Shown one piece after another: positions 28,812 through 38,540 of a stretch of 64,000 nt of DNA. The notes under the pieces were generated by a model. It was not told where the DNA came from. It saw only the letters and a program-made list of their open reading frames with translations, and did not search any database. This stretch comes from Myxococcales bacterium. Its GTDB lineage: Bacteria > Myxococcota > UBA727 > JABDBI01. Each line of letters begins with the position of its first letter. Position 1 is the stretch's first letter. The stretch spans positions 1,317,501-1,381,500 of the forward strand of contig CP060221.1 in assembly GCA_023898405.1 (NCBI GenBank). The letters run 5' to 3'. The position numbers and the translations under genes were made by a program.

Positions 28812-31800
28812 GTGGATATTATAAAATGGTGGTTTGTTGTGAATTATATGTTTACACTGTTTTTTTCTTTTTACTTGGTGGCTGAAAATGGTGTAAGTAA
28901 TTGCTTGATTAATAGTGTTGAAAAAAACATATATAATAGTGGTGTAATACATGGTGTTGAAAAATTCTTTTTGGTCGATCCTGATGCTGATGGCGATGGG
29001 GTATGTGATGAATTAGATCTTTGTCCCGGTGGAGATGATAATCTTGATTCGGATGGCGATGGAATAGCAAATTATTGTGATAATTGCCCTCTAGTCCATA
29101 ATTTAGATCAAGTTGACAGTGATGAAGATAGGGTTGGTGATGCGTGCGATAATTGCTCACAAGTCTCAAATTCAGATCAAAATGATAAAGATGCTGATGG
29201 AGTAGGGGATCAATGCGATACGTGTACGGACAGCGATCAAGATGGTTTTGGGGATCCAGGCTCACCAAACAATACGTGTGAAGAGGACAACTGTCCTTAC
29301 AAATATAATCCTGATCAAAATGATACCGATGGTGATGGCATGGGTGATGCCTGCGATATCTGTCCGGCTGGTGACAACAGTGCCGATGAAGACAGCGATG
29401 GTATACCTGATGGATGTGATTATTGCCCTGCTAATGCCAGTAACGATTGTACAGCAGCCTTGGATGATGCAGATGGCGATGCCATCCCAGATAATTGGGA
29501 TAACTGCCCATCTGATGCTAACGCTAGCCAATCAGATTACGATGGTGATGGCATTGGCGATGCCTGCGATACGTGTACGGATATCGATGGTGATGGCGTA
29601 GGTGATGCTGGTTTTACCAATACCACCTGTTCAGTAGGAAACGGCCCAGACAATTGCCCCTTTAAGGCTAACCCAAGCCAAACAGATACCGACTTAGATA
29701 GTATGGGCGATGCCTGCGATATCTGTCCGGCTGGTGACAACAGTGCCGATGAAGACAGCGATGGTATACCTGATGGATGTGATTATTGCCCTGCTAACGC
29801 CAGCAACGATTGTACAGCAGCCTTGGATGATGCAGATGGCGATGCCATCCCAGATAATTGGGATAACTGCCCATCTGATGCTAACGCTAGCCAATCAGAT
29901 TACGATGGTGATGGCATTGGCGATGCCTGCGATACGTGTACGGATATCGATGGTGATGGCGTAGGTGATGCAGGCTTCACCAATACCACCTGTTCAGTAG
30001 GAAACGGCCCAGATAACTGCCCATTTAAGGCTAACCCAAGCCAAAGTGATAGCGACTTAGATAGTATGGGTGATGCCTGTGATATTTGCCCTGCAGGTGA
30101 TAACAGTGCCGATGAAGACAGCGATGGCATCCCTGATGGATGTGATTATTGCCCCGGCAATGCTAGCAACGATTGTACTGCAGCCTTGGATGATACAGAT
30201 GGTGATGCCGTCCCAGATAATTGGGATAACTGCCCATCTGATGCTAACGCTAGCCAATCAGATTACGATGGTGATGGCATTGGTGATGCCTGCGATACGT
30301 GTACCGATATTGATGGTGATGGCGTAGGTGATGCAGGCTTCACCAATACCACCTGTTCAGTAGGAAACGGCCCAGACAATTGCCCATTTAAGGCTAACCC
30401 AAGCCAAAGTGATAGCGACTTAGATAGTATGGGTGATGCCTGTGATATTTGCCCTGGTAGTGTTAGTAATGATTGTACAGCAGCCTTGAGTGATACAGAT
30501 GGCGATGCCGTCCCAGATAATTGGGATAACTGCCCATCTGATGCTAACGCTAGCCAATCAGATTACGATGGTGATGGCATTGGCGATGCCTGCGATACGT
30601 GTACGGATATCGATGGTGATGGCGTAGGTGATGCTGGTTTTACCAATACCACCTGTTCAGTAGGAAACGGCCCAGACAATTGCCCCTTTAAGTTTAATCC
30701 AACTCAGACAGATATGGATATGGATGGCATGGGTGATGCCTGCGATATTTGTCCTGCTGGTGATAACGATATAGATGAAGATGGTGATGGTATAGCAGAT
30801 GCTTGTGACTATTGTTTAGGTGATGCGAGCAATGTGTGTACTGAATTGTTGGGTGATGTCGATAGTGACGGTGTTCCAGATGAATGGGATAACTGTCCTT
30901 CTGTAGATAATGGAACCCAGGCAGACTATGACAGCGATAGTATCGGTGATGCCTGTGACCTTTGTAATGATATAGACAATGATGGTGTAGGTGATCCAGG
31001 TTTTTTCAACCCATCTTGTCCTGTATCACTTTTTAATGAGATATGCGCTGATAATCCAGATTCCTTAGAGTGTATAAGGTTGGAAGTTATCGATAATTGT
31101 CCATTTCAAAACAATCCCGATCAAAAAGACACTGATGGCGATGGTATTGGAGATGCCTGTGATATTTGTCCTGCCGGCGATAATGATTTAGACGAAGATG
31201 GAGACGGAATTGCTGATGCCTGTGATTTTTGTTTGGGCGATGCGAGCAACACCTGTACAGCGGCCTTAAGCGATACAGATGGAGATGGTATTCCAAATAA
31301 TTGGGATAATTGCCCTTCATTGTCTAATTTTTATCAAGCAGATCGTGATGGAGATGGAATAGGAGATGCCTGTGATGATTGTACCGATTCAGATAGTGAT
31401 GGAATAAGAGATCCAAACACTCCTAATGATAACTGCGAAAATAGTGCAGTAGATAATTGTCCTTTTGATGCCAATCCTGATCAATCCGATATAGATAATG
31501 ATTCAATAGGTGACCTGTGCGATAAATGTCCTGCAGATGCAGATTATTTAAATAGTGAAAATGATGAATCAGATATTGATGGAGATGGAATTTGTAATTC
31601 TATCGATATCTGTAAGGAGGATCCGCAAAATCAATGTTTGAGTTTTGCTGATATTGATGGAGATAAAATTCCTGATGATTGGGATAATTGCCGAAGCATT
31701 TTTAATCCTAAGCAAGGAGACCGGGATGATGATGGAATAGGCAATGAATGTGATCCGTGCACAGATTTTGATGGTGATGGATTGGGCGATCCTGGTTATC

Positions 31801-32228
31801 CTCGCAATAGTTGTCCAGTTGATAACTGTACCTTTGAACCCAATCCCGATCAACTTGACAGCGATGATGACGGCAAAGGAGATGCCTGCGATTTTGATGA
31901 TCCACCGATCAATAAAGAATATTATATTGCGCCGCCACCTCCGGTAGTCCCCTCTCCTATAGATGAGAACGTTTCTAAAAATCCTAAATTCGATTTTGAA
32001 AATAATAATGAACAACAAGCCGATCATGAAACAAATTATCAAAATAGTTATAAAGAAAAAAACACCAAAGAACGTGAGCAGCAATTAGGCAGAAAAAACA
32101 AAAACAGTTCATCTGGTTGCTCCATGAATAAAGCTCAGCAGACCGAAACAGAAAGTCTGCTTTCCACTATAGTGCTGATAATGTTTTATATTTTGAGACA
32201 GCACCGAAATAAAATTAAACAAAGATAA
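28812..32228 (+). CDS. thrombospondin type 3 repeat surface protein
   Basis: The 1138-residue protein is exported: residues 5-24 ([20 protein letters not shown]) form a signal-like segment. From about residue 55 to 1040 it consists of Ca-binding thrombospondin type 3 repeats (D-x-D-x-D-G-x-x-D-x-x-D) paired with CPxxxNxxQ linkers and many cysteines. Four central units are almost identical at DNA level (363-bp period). A proline/asparagine-rich spacer follows, then a tail with GCS at Cys1103, a hydrophobic segment (about 1117-1129) and a basic end, resembling a MYXO-CTERM sorting signal. The start is unsure: GTG 28812 lacks a ribosome site, while GTG 28839 has GGTGG upstream. Likely a rigid, Ca-dependent cell-surface or outer-membrane protein. 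Confidence 0.85.
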   Translation: MDIIKWWFVVNYMFTLFFSFYLVAENGVSNCLINSVEKNIYNSGVIHGVEKFFLVDPDADGDGVCDELDLCPGGDDNLDSDGDGIANYCDNCPLVHNLDQVDSDEDRVGDACDNCSQVSNSDQNDKDADGVGDQCDTCTDSDQDGFGDPGSPNNTCEEDNCPYKYNPDQNDTDGDGMGDACDICPAGDNSADEDSDGIPDGCDYCPANASNDCTAALDDADGDAIPDNWDNCPSDANASQSDYDGDGIGDACDTCTDIDGDGVGDAGFTNTTCSVGNGPDNCPFKANPSQTDTDLDSMGDACDICPAGDNSADEDSDGIPDGCDYCPANASNDCTAALDDADGDAIPDNWDNCPSDANASQSDYDGDGIGDACDTCTDIDGDGVGDAGFTNTTCSVGNGPDNCPFKANPSQSDSDLDSMGDACDICPAGDNSADEDSDGIPDGCDYCPGNASNDCTAALDDTDGDAVPDNWDNCPSDANASQSDYDGDGIGDACDTCTDIDGDGVGDAGFTNTTCSVGNGPDNCPFKANPSQSDSDLDSMGDACDICPGSVSNDCTAALSDTDGDAVPDNWDNCPSDANASQSDYDGDGIGDACDTCTDIDGDGVGDAGFTNTTCSVGNGPDNCPFKFNPTQTDMDMDGMGDACDICPAGDNDIDEDGDGIADACDYCLGDASNVCTELLGDVDSDGVPDEWDNCPSVDNGTQADYDSDSIGDACDLCNDIDNDGVGDPGFFNPSCPVSLFNEICADNPDSLECIRLEVIDNCPFQNNPDQKDTDGDGIGDACDICPAGDNDLDEDGDGIADACDFCLGDASNTCTAALSDTDGDGIPNNWDNCPSLSNFYQADRDGDGIGDACDDCTDSDSDGIRDPNTPNDNCENSAVDNCPFDANPDQSDIDNDSIGDLCDKCPADADYLNSENDESDIDGDGICNSIDICKEDPQNQCLSFADIDGDKIPDDWDNCRSIFNPKQGDRDDDGIGNECDPCTDFDGDGLGDPGYPRNSCPVDNCTFEPNPDQLDSDDDGKGDACDFDDPPINKEYYIAPPPPVVPSPIDENVSKNPKFDFENNNEQQADHETNYQNSYKEKNTKEREQQLGRKNKNSSSGCSMNKAQQTETESLLSTIVLIMFYILRQHRNKIKQR
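29351..30739 (+). repeat. 363-bp tandem repeats inside the TSP3 gene
   Basis: Three full 363-bp (121-codon) units begin at 29351, 29714 and 30077. A fourth begins at 30440 and is 300 bp long because 63 bp (21 codons) are missing. Units differ at only a small number of positions, mostly third codon bases, so the expansion is recent or kept uniform by conversion. The frame is kept throughout. Confidence 0.93.
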
Positions 32229-32340
32229 TATATAAAACGTGATTGAGTTTAGCTAAAAAAATGTCAGTTCATTTTTGACCTTATTTAGTCAGACTCTTAT
32301 TATTGAAAACATAATCAATTTTACAAGGAGTAGCAGTAAC

Positions 32341-32766
32341 ATGGCTCGTTCTAATAAAGCGTTGATGTGGAGCTTGTGGTGGCTACGTATTGGTTTAGGA
32401 ACTTTTTTACTTCTTTGGGCTCTCGATAAAATTGTGAGCCCACTCATGTCGGTTGAGTTGTTTTTGCAAAATTATTCCATTGAGCTTAGTTCGTCGATGG
32501 TTATGATAATCGGCTCTCTCGAGCTTACACTGAGTTTAATGATTTTGTTTGGAATGTATAAAACCTTTAGTTATGGTTTTGGTTTATTGATTCAGCTGGT
32601 GTCGGTAATTGCTTATCACCAACAAATTTTTTATCCATTTGGTAATAATCATCTTTTTATCTCAGAACTCACTTTATTGTTTGCTTTTATATCTCTATTC
32701 ACTGCGAGGCATTTAGACACACACTGGTCTTTTTCTAAAAGAGACAAAATATTTACTCGTTATTAG
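32341..32766 (+). CDS. DoxX-like membrane protein
   Basis: The 141-residue protein has four hydrophobic segments. The first carries the WLRIGLGTFLLLWALDKI pattern of the DoxX/DUF417-like family, and a later ISELTLLFAFISLFTARHLD segment resembles the family end. Start ATG 32341 has AAGGAG 10 bases upstream; the frame continues upstream but without such a site. DoxX proteins are linked to oxidative stress or quinone chemistry in some species, but here the role is unknown. It is 7 bp upstream of the NFACT-R gene. Confidence 0.7.
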   Translation: MARSNKALMWSLWWLRIGLGTFLLLWALDKIVSPLMSVELFLQNYSIELSSSMVMIIGSLELTLSLMILFGMYKTFSYGFGLLIQLVSVIAYHQQIFYPFGNNHLFISELTLLFAFISLFTARHLDTHWSFSKRDKIFTRY

Positions 32767-32773
32767 GTAAAAG

Positions 32774-33682
32774 ATGTCTTCAGAAGATATTGAAAATAAA
32801 AAAAGTAAAGAACAACTATCATTGATAGAAATTCAAGAGCAAATATTTCAAAAACAAATTAAAAAAATTTATAAAGAAATACATAAAAAAGAAAGACTGT
32901 ATAGGAATCTAAAACAAGATTATAAAAAATGCATAGAGAACATTGAATTATTAAATGATGCGGAAACATTAAAAAATAATTTTTTTAAGCTTAAAAAAGG
33001 GCTTGAGCACGTAGTGGCAACAGATTTTTTTAGCGATCCTCCACTAGATCGCCTGATAAAATTAGATCCTAAGCTAAGCCCGCAAGAAAATATCAATCAT
33101 CTTTTTAATTTGGTTAAGAGGGCCAAAAGAGGAATTCAGCATATTGAGCCACGCATAAAAAAAGTTGAGCAGGAAATTGAAAATTTAAAGCAAGAGCTTG
33201 AATCATTTATTCAAGAAGGAGCTGAAAATATAGATTTGCAAAGCATTACTCAGCCGATTTTGCGGCCAAAGAAAAAGGGAGCAAAGCGGCTTGCCTATCG
33301 TATATTTAGCTCGCTTGATGCTTTGCCTTTGTGGGTGGGAAGGTCGGCCAAAGATAATGACGAAGTGTTAAAGTTTCATGCCAGAGGTAATGAATGGTGG
33401 CTCCATGCTAAAGAAATTCCTGGCTCACACGTTATTATCAAAGATTCAAGCGATTCCATAACCTTGGAAAACTTGCTCGATGCAGCTACCCTAGCGGCGC
33501 ATTTTTCGAAATCAAAAGATAGTAATATTGAGGTGAGTTATACCAGGGTAAAATGGGTTAAAAAACTCAAAGGTATGAGTCCCGGAAAAGTTGCAATCTC
33601 TCATGCTAAGGTTCTGCTTATCAAATATGATCATAAGCGGCTTGAAAGGCTTTTAGAAAGTGAGATTAAACCCGTTTATTAA
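32774..33682 (+). CDS. stand-alone coiled-coil + NFACT-R protein (RqcH C-terminal half)
   Basis: In RqcH/Rqc2/NEMF proteins the NFACT-R domain binds RNA in the ribosome-associated quality-control complex. This 302-residue protein has the coiled coil (about 15-75 and 105-150) with the KLDPKLSPQENINHLF linker and a C-terminal NFACT-R domain (about 175-295) with LPLWVGRSAKDNDEVLKFHARGNEWWLHAKEIPGSHV. It lacks the N-terminal NFACT-N and helix-hairpin-helix domains of full-length (~550 aa) members, and these are not encoded just upstream. Its start follows the DoxX gene at 7 bp. It may be a natural short paralogue or a truncated gene. Its 3' end overlaps the opposite hydrolase gene by 17 bases. 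Confidence 0.85.
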   Translation: MSSEDIENKKSKEQLSLIEIQEQIFQKQIKKIYKEIHKKERLYRNLKQDYKKCIENIELLNDAETLKNNFFKLKKGLEHVVATDFFSDPPLDRLIKLDPKLSPQENINHLFNLVKRAKRGIQHIEPRIKKVEQEIENLKQELESFIQEGAENIDLQSITQPILRPKKKGAKRLAYRIFSSLDALPLWVGRSAKDNDEVLKFHARGNEWWLHAKEIPGSHVIIKDSSDSITLENLLDAATLAAHFSKSKDSNIEVSYTRVKWVKKLKGMSPGKVAISHAKVLLIKYDHKRLERLLESEIKPVY

Positions 33683-34550
33683 ACCATTCAATAGCATCGT
33701 TGATAGGTTCGTCTCTGTTTTTTTCGTTAAAAATTTCATGCAGAAAATGAGGATATATTTTCAATGAGCGATCGGGTGCATTGTCTTTGACATTTTTGAA
33801 CCAAGTAAGAGCAGCGTTGCTGTCTACCACTAAATCCTTACCAGCAATTTGCATGAGAAAGGGAGTGTGAATATTTGATGCGAGTTTTGAAGTCTGAGTC
33901 AAGGCAAGCAAGATTTGTCTAAATGCTCTGATAGAAACGCTTTTTAGTATGAGTGGATCATTATCGTAGGCGGCAGAAAATGATTGATCAGAAGAGAGGT
34001 GGCATCCTCGGATGGTAGACTTGAGGGGGAGTTTAGGAAAAAGGCAGGTGGCTACTGTTCCCAAATGTTTTTTGTACCAAGGTACAGCAAGGCTTAGTGC
34101 AAAGAGTGGGCTGCTTAGCACAAGTCCACCAATGTTTGGAGAAATCTTTGTCATGAGTTTGAGTGTAACAAGGGCCCCCATACTGTGAGCGAGGATAAAT
34201 AATTTCCCCTGATGGTTTTGTAAGGATTGAGCAAACTCTAGTGCTGCTTGGGCATCCTCTACATAGTTGCTGAACTTAACGACATCGCCGCGGCTTCCCT
34301 GTGAATTTCCATGTCCTCTTAAATCAAAACTAAATACTTCAAAGTTATCAACTAACAAGCGATCAATAAGATGAGAGTAGCGGCCGCTGTGTTCTCCAAA
34401 ACCATGGACGATAAGAATGGAGGCCTTAGGCTTGTCAGCTAAATGGTGCCGATAAAACAAAGCGGTGCCATCTAAAGATTTGAAATAGCCCGTCTTTGAG
34501 TAACATGGTGCCACCGATAAATTCATATCTTTGCTCATACCTAAGTGCAT
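33666..34550 (-). CDS. alpha/beta hydrolase, monoacylglycerol lipase-like
   Basis: The 294-residue protein is a Hydrolase_4 family enzyme. It shows the oxyanion-loop motif VHGFGEHSGRY, the FDLRGHGNSQG strand, the nucleophile elbow AHSMGA (Ser at about residue 118), a late Asp (GKDLVVD) and His (HFLHEIF). The closest well-known types are monoacylglycerol lipases and lysophospholipases. There is no signal peptide. GAGG precedes the ATG. It is convergent and overlapping with the NFACT-R gene and divergent from the DciA-like gene. Confidence 0.85.
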   Translation of the reverse strand: MHLGMSKDMNLSVAPCYSKTGYFKSLDGTALFYRHHLADKPKASILIVHGFGEHSGRYSHLIDRLLVDNFEVFSFDLRGHGNSQGSRGDVVKFSNYVEDAQAALEFAQSLQNHQGKLFILAHSMGALVTLKLMTKISPNIGGLVLSSPLFALSLAVPWYKKHLGTVATCLFPKLPLKSTIRGCHLSSDQSFSAAYDNDPLILKSVSIRAFRQILLALTQTSKLASNIHTPFLMQIAGKDLVVDSNAALTWFKNVKDNAPDRSLKIYPHFLHEIFNEKNRDEPINDAIEWFNKRV

Positions 34551-34615
34551 ACTTACCTCTTGGCAAACTAAAGATAATAAGCTTTTAATCCATTCCGTTT
34601 TAATAGGAATTTATT

Positions 34616-35464
34616 TTGTCAGATCAATTCACTGCGCCATCACTGAGTATTCAACGTCACGAAGATTATCTGACTGCTAATTTGTTGGATTTTTTTCGCA
34701 CGATCGACAATGAAAATAAATGGATGCAGGCGGAAAAAATTGCTCTTAATCATGTGCAAAGAGTGGCCAGTAGAACTCTTGATTGTTTTGAAAAAAAGTT
34801 TTCTTTTTTGGCGCATCGTTTGAAAAATAATATTACACCAACTTCCTTGAGAGCTTTTGCTCATGAGTGCATTGTTTTTGCTCAGCAAAGAGAAGTGCTT
34901 AGTCGGACTCCGTCTTCCCAAAAAACTCAGACAAAAAATATTGAAAAAAAGATACAAAAAAAATTAAGTCTGGCACTTGATTCAGGTTGCTCTCAAGGTT
35001 CGGCTGTCAACAGGGTAGCTCACAGCCTCTTATTAGAAAAAGTTGAGCAGCGCCGCTTAATTGCTCGTTCAAAATTGATCGAGCAGCATCCTTTGGGTAC
35101 AACACTCAATCTTTTGGCTGGCAATCAAAAAATTGCTAAAGAAGATATACGCAATCATTTATTTAATTTGGCCAAGAAATCGAATAACAAGGGTGGCACG
35201 CAGCTTTTTAATATCCTCAAAAAAGCTCAATCTTTTTCGGTAATAAATCTTCATAGCCTACTCGGCGATGAATTGTTTTTTTTGTGCAGGCCTTTGGGAT
35301 TTCTTGATCAAAAAAGCGAAATTGTTATTGTTGAGGTTCCCAGCAGTGCTCATATGCATGCTCTGACCTATCGCAAACTAGAAATATTAAGAGCTCTTCG
35401 CAAAGATCCTTGTTTCATGAAAATAAAAACAATTCGATTTAAAATCAGTGGCGCGATGTTTTAG
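34616..35464 (+). CDS. DciA-like (DUF721) protein
   Basis: The last ~85 residues of this 282-residue protein (from about 198: INLHSLLGDELFFLCRPLGF, then IVIVEVPSSAHMHAL and the closing IKTIRFKIS) match the DUF721/DciA fold, which in many bacteria loads the replicative helicase. The first ~190 residues are charged and helical and are not recognised; DciA is usually much shorter, so this is an extended version. The start is TTG 34616 with AGGAA 6 bases upstream. The helicase-loading role is inferred from the family only. Confidence 0.6.
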   Translation: MSDQFTAPSLSIQRHEDYLTANLLDFFRTIDNENKWMQAEKIALNHVQRVASRTLDCFEKKFSFLAHRLKNNITPTSLRAFAHECIVFAQQREVLSRTPSSQKTQTKNIEKKIQKKLSLALDSGCSQGSAVNRVAHSLLLEKVEQRRLIARSKLIEQHPLGTTLNLLAGNQKIAKEDIRNHLFNLAKKSNNKGGTQLFNILKKAQSFSVINLHSLLGDELFFLCRPLGFLDQKSEIVIVEVPSSAHMHALTYRKLEILRALRKDPCFMKIKTIRFKISGAMF

Positions 35465-35494
35465 CCAAAAAAGATGTAATCGAGAGACAATACA

Positions 35495-37141
35495 GTGAGA
35501 ATATTTTTAATCTTATGGGGATTGATAATGGTAACATGTGCATATTCGGGGCAAGCCAAAAAAGTTTTTATTAATGCTCAAATTTATGATGGGGAAAATT
35601 TTTTATCTGAAGATTCCTTCATAGTTGAAAATGAACGTTTTACAAAAATAGCAAAGCGCAAAGAAATTGAAAAAAACATAAGTAAAAACGATGAAATTAT
35701 AGATCTCAACAATGCTCGAGTTTTGCCTGGTTTTATTGAATCTCACGCTCATTTGCTCGGCATTGGGAGAAGCATTTTAGAACTTGATATTCGCAATATG
35801 AACCCCAAGCAGGTAGCACAAGCATTAGCCAAACAAGCGCGCAAGCAAAAACCTGGAACCTGGATAAGGGGGCGCGGGTGGGACCATAATCTTTGGCCCG
35901 AAAAACAATTTCCTCATGCTCATATGCTCAAGGGGGTAGCTGACAAGAATCCTGTTTATTTGCGCCGAGTTGATGGTCACGCAGGGTGGATGAATGACTA
36001 TGCCATGAAAGTAATTGGGCTCGATAAAAACACATTATCACCTGATGGAGGGCTAATCATAAAAGATAAAAACGGCCTTCCAACCGGAGTATTGGTTGAT
36101 AATGCATTATCTATAGTAAATAAATTTGCAGAGATTTTTAGTGATGAGGAGATAGCTCAATTTTTTGATAAGGCTGTTAGACATGTTTTATCTTTTGGAA
36201 TTACTTCTTTTCACGATGCCGGTATAGATAAAAAATCCTTAAGCGTTTTATTAAAGAAAGCGCAACAAAATCAGCTTGAGCTCAGGATTTACACCATGCT
36301 TGATGGTGAAGATGAGAAGTTTGTAGAAGAATATTTAAAAAAGGGTCCACAAAAAATTAATGACTATCTTTCGATTAGGGCTATCAAGTATTTTGCTGAT
36401 GGTGCTCTTGGTTCCAGAGGAGCATTGTTGCTCAAAGATTATTCTGATCAAGCGGATTATCAAGGACTAGCGCTTATCAGTGAAAAAGAATTGCACGATA
36501 AAACCTTAGCAGCGCTCAAAAAAGGCTTTCAGGTAGCGACGCATGCAATTGGAGATCAAGCAAATCGTGTGGTGTTAAATGCATATGAAAAGGCATTGGC
36601 CCAGCATCCATCTTTTGATGCCCGTCTTCGCATTGAGCATGCTCAATTAATAGATCCAATGGATCATCACCGCTTTAAAAAACTTGGCGTTATCGCTTCT
36701 ATGCAACCAAGCCATTGCACTTCTGATATGGAATGGGTTGCGGATCGTTTGGGATTTGATCGTTTGGCTCAGAGAGCTTACCCATGGCGCTCTTTAATCG
36801 AAAAAGGAGCGCCCTTGGCTTTTGGTTCAGATGCTCCTGTTGAATCAGTGAATCCTATCGAAGGCTTATTTGCTGCTGTTACAAGAAGTAAACAACCTCA
36901 TTCAATTTCATTTTACCCTGACCAACAGCTGACACTGAAAGAAGCATTAAATGGATATCATAGTGGCGCTGCTTTTGCTGAATTTAGTGAACATCAAAAA
37001 GGGAAGATAGCGCGAGGTTTTTTAGCAGATTTTGTTGTCTACAAGGAAGACATTCTACACCCAAGTAAAAATGAATTTCTTGATGTTCGCCCGTTTATAA
37101 CAGTAGTTGGGGGAAATATCGTCTATAAAAAAAGATCCTAA
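35495..37141 (+). CDS. exported amidohydrolase (YtcJ-like)
   Basis: The 548-residue protein starts with a signal-like segment (about 1-20) and then follows the amidohydrolase-3 family: PGFIESHAHLLGIG with the metal HxH, the RRVDGHAGWMND motif, the ADGALGSRGALLL motif, ATHAIGDQANRVVL, RIEHAQLIDP and FGSDAPVESVNPIEGL with the catalytic Asp. Members hydrolyse cyclic amides or N-acyl compounds; the substrate is not predictable. The start is GTG 35495 with GAGAG upstream. A terminator follows. It precedes a formamidase gene, so a role in nitrogen scavenging is possible. Confidence 0.88.
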   Translation: MRIFLILWGLIMVTCAYSGQAKKVFINAQIYDGENFLSEDSFIVENERFTKIAKRKEIEKNISKNDEIIDLNNARVLPGFIESHAHLLGIGRSILELDIRNMNPKQVAQALAKQARKQKPGTWIRGRGWDHNLWPEKQFPHAHMLKGVADKNPVYLRRVDGHAGWMNDYAMKVIGLDKNTLSPDGGLIIKDKNGLPTGVLVDNALSIVNKFAEIFSDEEIAQFFDKAVRHVLSFGITSFHDAGIDKKSLSVLLKKAQQNQLELRIYTMLDGEDEKFVEEYLKKGPQKINDYLSIRAIKYFADGALGSRGALLLKDYSDQADYQGLALISEKELHDKTLAALKKGFQVATHAIGDQANRVVLNAYEKALAQHPSFDARLRIEHAQLIDPMDHHRFKKLGVIASMQPSHCTSDMEWVADRLGFDRLAQRAYPWRSLIEKGAPLAFGSDAPVESVNPIEGLFAAVTRSKQPHSISFYPDQQLTLKEALNGYHSGAAFAEFSEHQKGKIARGFLADFVVYKEDILHPSKNEFLDVRPFITVVGGNIVYKKRS

Positions 37142-37197
37142 AATTAATTTTTCAATATTAAAAAATATTAGTTTTTAAAATTATTTAAAGTTAATTG

Positions 37198-37220
37198 TTT
37201 GCTTTATTGAGCAAATTTTT
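37198..37220 (+). terminator. rho-independent terminator
   Basis: A 6-bp stem (TTTGCT with AGCAAA, 6-base loop) followed by TTTTT lies 57 bases after the amidohydrolase stop. The rest of the 169-bp gap is extremely AT-rich and likely holds the formamidase promoter. Confidence 0.6.
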
Positions 37221-37310
37221 GGGTAAATATAGTGTTTTTAAATTAGATTTAGTTTTATTGAAAATATAAAATTATTAAATAAAAAATTAAAAACTTTAGG
37301 ATTGAGCTCG

Positions 37311-38540
37311 ATGATACAAACTTTGATCAATATCGATTTAAATAAAAAAGGCGATGAACAGCCTGTTCCATTACATAATCGTTGGCATCCTGATGTACCA
37401 GCAGTGGTTGAGGTCAAGCCAAACGACCACTTTAGAATTGAGTGTATAGATTGGACTGGAGGTCAGATTAAAAATGATGATTGTGCCGATGACGTGCGCG
37501 ATGTGGAGCTAAGAAAAGTTCATTACTTGAGTGGCCCTATCCGAGTTGAGGGGGCAAAACCAGGAGATGTTTTAGTGGTTGATATTCTTGATATCGGCAC
37601 TTTTGATCACTCTCCGTGGGGGTTTACTGGGATTTTTGCGAAAGAGAATGGCGGTGGTTTTTTGACTGAGCATTATCCCGCTGCAGGGAAAGCTATATGG
37701 GATATTCGAGGGATCTATGCAAGCTCTCGCCATGTACCCGGAGTGCAGTTTGCAGGAATTATTCATCCGGGTTTAATCGCATGCGCCCCATCACAAGATT
37801 TGTTGAATAAATGGAACAAGAGAGAGCGGGATTTAATTGCTACGGATCCGAATCGAGTTCCTGCTTTGGCATGTCCACCAGATTCATTTGGGGCTGTGGC
37901 TGGTAAAGCCACCAATGATCAAGCTCAAAAGATTAAAGCAGAAGGTGCAAGAACTGTTCCTGGGCGTGAGCATGGCGGAAATTGCGATATTAAAAATTTA
38001 GGAAAAGGATCACGTTTATTTTTACCGGTTTATGTTGATGGTGCCAATTTATCAGTTGGCGATTTACATTTTTCGCAGGGAGATGGTGAAATTACTTTTT
38101 GTGGTGCCATTGAAATTGCTGGATGGATTCATTTGGGTGTGGATATAATTCCCGATGGAGTCAGAAAGTATGGCATGCTCAATCCTATTTTTCAAACTGG
38201 AATTATGGGCCCAAGTTATCAAGACTATTTAGTGTTTGAGGGAATTTCAGTTGATGAGAAAGGTCGTCAACACTATCTCGATCCTCATGTGGCCTATCGG
38301 ATGGCTGCCCTCAACGCTATAGAATATTTGAAAAAGTTTGGTTTTACGGGGGAGCAAGCTTACATGATATTGAGCACCGCTCCCATCGAAGGACGCATAA
38401 GCGGAATTGTTGATATTCCTAATGCTTGCACCACTCTCGCCATACCGACCTCTATTTTTGACTTTGATATCAGGCCTAATAACCAAGTAATTAAAAAAAT
38501 TGATAGAGGCCAAATCGCATTATGTCGGGAAAAAAAATAA
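37311..38540 (+). CDS. fmdA: formamidase
   Basis: FmdA/AmdA enzymes hydrolyse formamide or acetamide to ammonia and the acid. The 409-residue protein has PLHNRWHPDVP, the ECIDWTGGQIKNDD block, GAKPGDVLVVDILDIG, FAGIIHPGLIACAPS, GGNCDIKNLGKGSRLFLPVYVDGA and FSQGDGEITFCGAIE, all typical. I start at ATG 37311, with AGG 10 bases before; the TTG at 37302 is too close to that site. It overlaps the next gene by 19 bases. No urea or amide transporter genes are adjacent. Confidence 0.93.
   Translation: MIQTLINIDLNKKGDEQPVPLHNRWHPDVPAVVEVKPNDHFRIECIDWTGGQIKNDDCADDVRDVELRKVHYLSGPIRVEGAKPGDVLVVDILDIGTFDHSPWGFTGIFAKENGGGFLTEHYPAAGKAIWDIRGIYASSRHVPGVQFAGIIHPGLIACAPSQDLLNKWNKRERDLIATDPNRVPALACPPDSFGAVAGKATNDQAQKIKAEGARTVPGREHGGNCDIKNLGKGSRLFLPVYVDGANLSVGDLHFSQGDGEITFCGAIEIAGWIHLGVDIIPDGVRKYGMLNPIFQTGIMGPSYQDYLVFEGISVDEKGRQHYLDPHVAYRMAALNAIEYLKKFGFTGEQAYMILSTAPIEGRISGIVDIPNACTTLAIPTSIFDFDIRPNNQVIKKIDRGQIALCREKK

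Noticed and set aside
29242..30327. Several open frames on both strands inside the TSP3 gene
   Set aside because: They recur with the 363-bp repeat and are by-products of its biased composition.
31569..32084. 171-residue antisense frame, isoleucine-rich
   Set aside because: It is the mirror of the Asp-rich Ca-binding codons and has no start signal.
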